From NCBI RefSeq assembly GCF_002879855.1, contig NZ_PNYB01000030.1, forward strand, positions 1 through 63,918: 63,918 bases of DNA, read 5' to 3'. Below the pieces are notes generated by a model. That model was not told the origin of the DNA and ran no database searches. It worked only from the letters and a program-made list of their open reading frames with translations. This document shows positions 63,677 through 63,918 of the stretch, piece by piece. This stretch comes from Trinickia soli (GTDB lineage: Bacteria > Pseudomonadota > Gammaproteobacteria > Burkholderiales > Burkholderiaceae). The number at the start of each line of letters is the position of its first letter. The stretch's first letter is position 1. Made by a program: the position numbers and the translations under genes.

Positions 63677-63918
63677 ATGGATATCTTTATTCAGCAGTTG
63701 ATCAACGGCCTCGTGCTAGGCAGCGTCTATGCGATCATTGCGCTCGGCTACACGATGGTCTACGGCATCATCGCCATCATCAATTTCGCGCACGCCGACT
63801 ACACGGCGCGCAATCTGTCATATGGCCACCAGCGCCGTTTGGAAATCGCCCGTGCGTTGGCGACCGATCCGAAGCTGCTTGCACTGGACGAGCCGGCGGC
63901 GGGGATGAACGCGACCGA
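63677..63918 (+). pseudogene. livH-livG chimera from a large deletion (runs off window)
   Basis: The frame starts with the LivH permease N-terminus ([20 protein letters not shown] ... INFAHA), with GGAAAC upstream. After about 41 residues it continues in the same frame as the C-terminal part of the LivG ATPase ([31 protein letters not shown]). Most of livH, all of livM and the first half of livG must be deleted. It cannot make a functional transporter. The 3' end is outside the window. Confidence 0.85.

Overview
This window looks like chromosomal DNA from a member of the Burkholderiaceae (Burkholderia sensu lato: Burkholderia, Paraburkholderia, Caballeronia or Trinickia). It is GC-rich, with OmpC-like porins whose mature N-termini begin QSSVTLYG, many LysR and AraC regulators, a nag-type salicylate/gentisate cluster and a polyhydroxyalkanoate depolymerase. 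I cannot name the species from sequence alone. No tRNA, rRNA, CRISPR array or intact insertion sequence was seen.

Left part (1-13.4 kb). A LysR/tautomerase pair is followed by a catabolic locus of about 11 kb. On the minus strand are a DHDPS-family lyase, an enolase-superfamily dehydratase and a PdxA-like dehydrogenase. Divergent to them are a LysR regulator, a porin, a three-gene sugar-type ABC importer, an SMP-30-type lactonase and a beta-propeller protein. Together they read as uptake (porin, ABC), lactone opening, dehydration, oxidation and aldol cleavage of an unidentified sugar acid or polyol-derived acid. A 17-bp palindrome occurs in front of both the regulator and the porin.

14-24.3 kb is an aromatic acid module. 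An AAHS-type MFS importer and a porin face a seven-gene minus-strand operon: salicylate 5-hydroxylase (ferredoxin reductase, large subunit, small subunit, ferredoxin), gentisate 1,2-dioxygenase, fumarylpyruvate hydrolase and maleylpyruvate isomerase. A NahR/NagR-like LysR protein is divergent. This is a complete route from salicylate to fumarate plus pyruvate.

24.7-34.6 kb is a guanidine operon. A guanidine-I (ykkC) riboswitch precedes an ABC importer, two DUF1989 proteins (carboxyguanidine deiminase type), a biotin-dependent guanidine/urea carboxylase and allophanate hydrolase. It encodes import of guanidine and conversion to ammonia and CO2.

34.7-44.6 kb is a mixed region: small hypothetical proteins, an RhlE helicase, a PfpI-family protein, an AraC regulator, a dehydrogenase and two translational attenuators. 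One is a histidine-rich leader in front of a lone hisC. The other is a threonine-rich leader (ThrL-like) with a terminator in front of a small antibiotic-biosynthesis-monooxygenase-family gene, which is an unusual partner.

44.6-63.9 kb is patchy and decayed. An apparently intact arsenite oxidase pair (aioBA) sits between gene remnants. Intact genes here include a PHA depolymerase with a ribbon-helix-helix regulator, a second lspA, a DUF3422 protein, a DUF488 protein and a GlxA-type regulator. They are interspersed with remnants: two idn-type dehydrogenases, a BKACE lyase, an asparaginase, a D-amino-acid dehydrogenase, LivK and a livH-livG chimera. Several remnants, including an alpha/beta hydrolase at 13.4 kb, keep both ends of the gene but lack the middle. 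This suggests recurrent internal deletion and ongoing gene loss.
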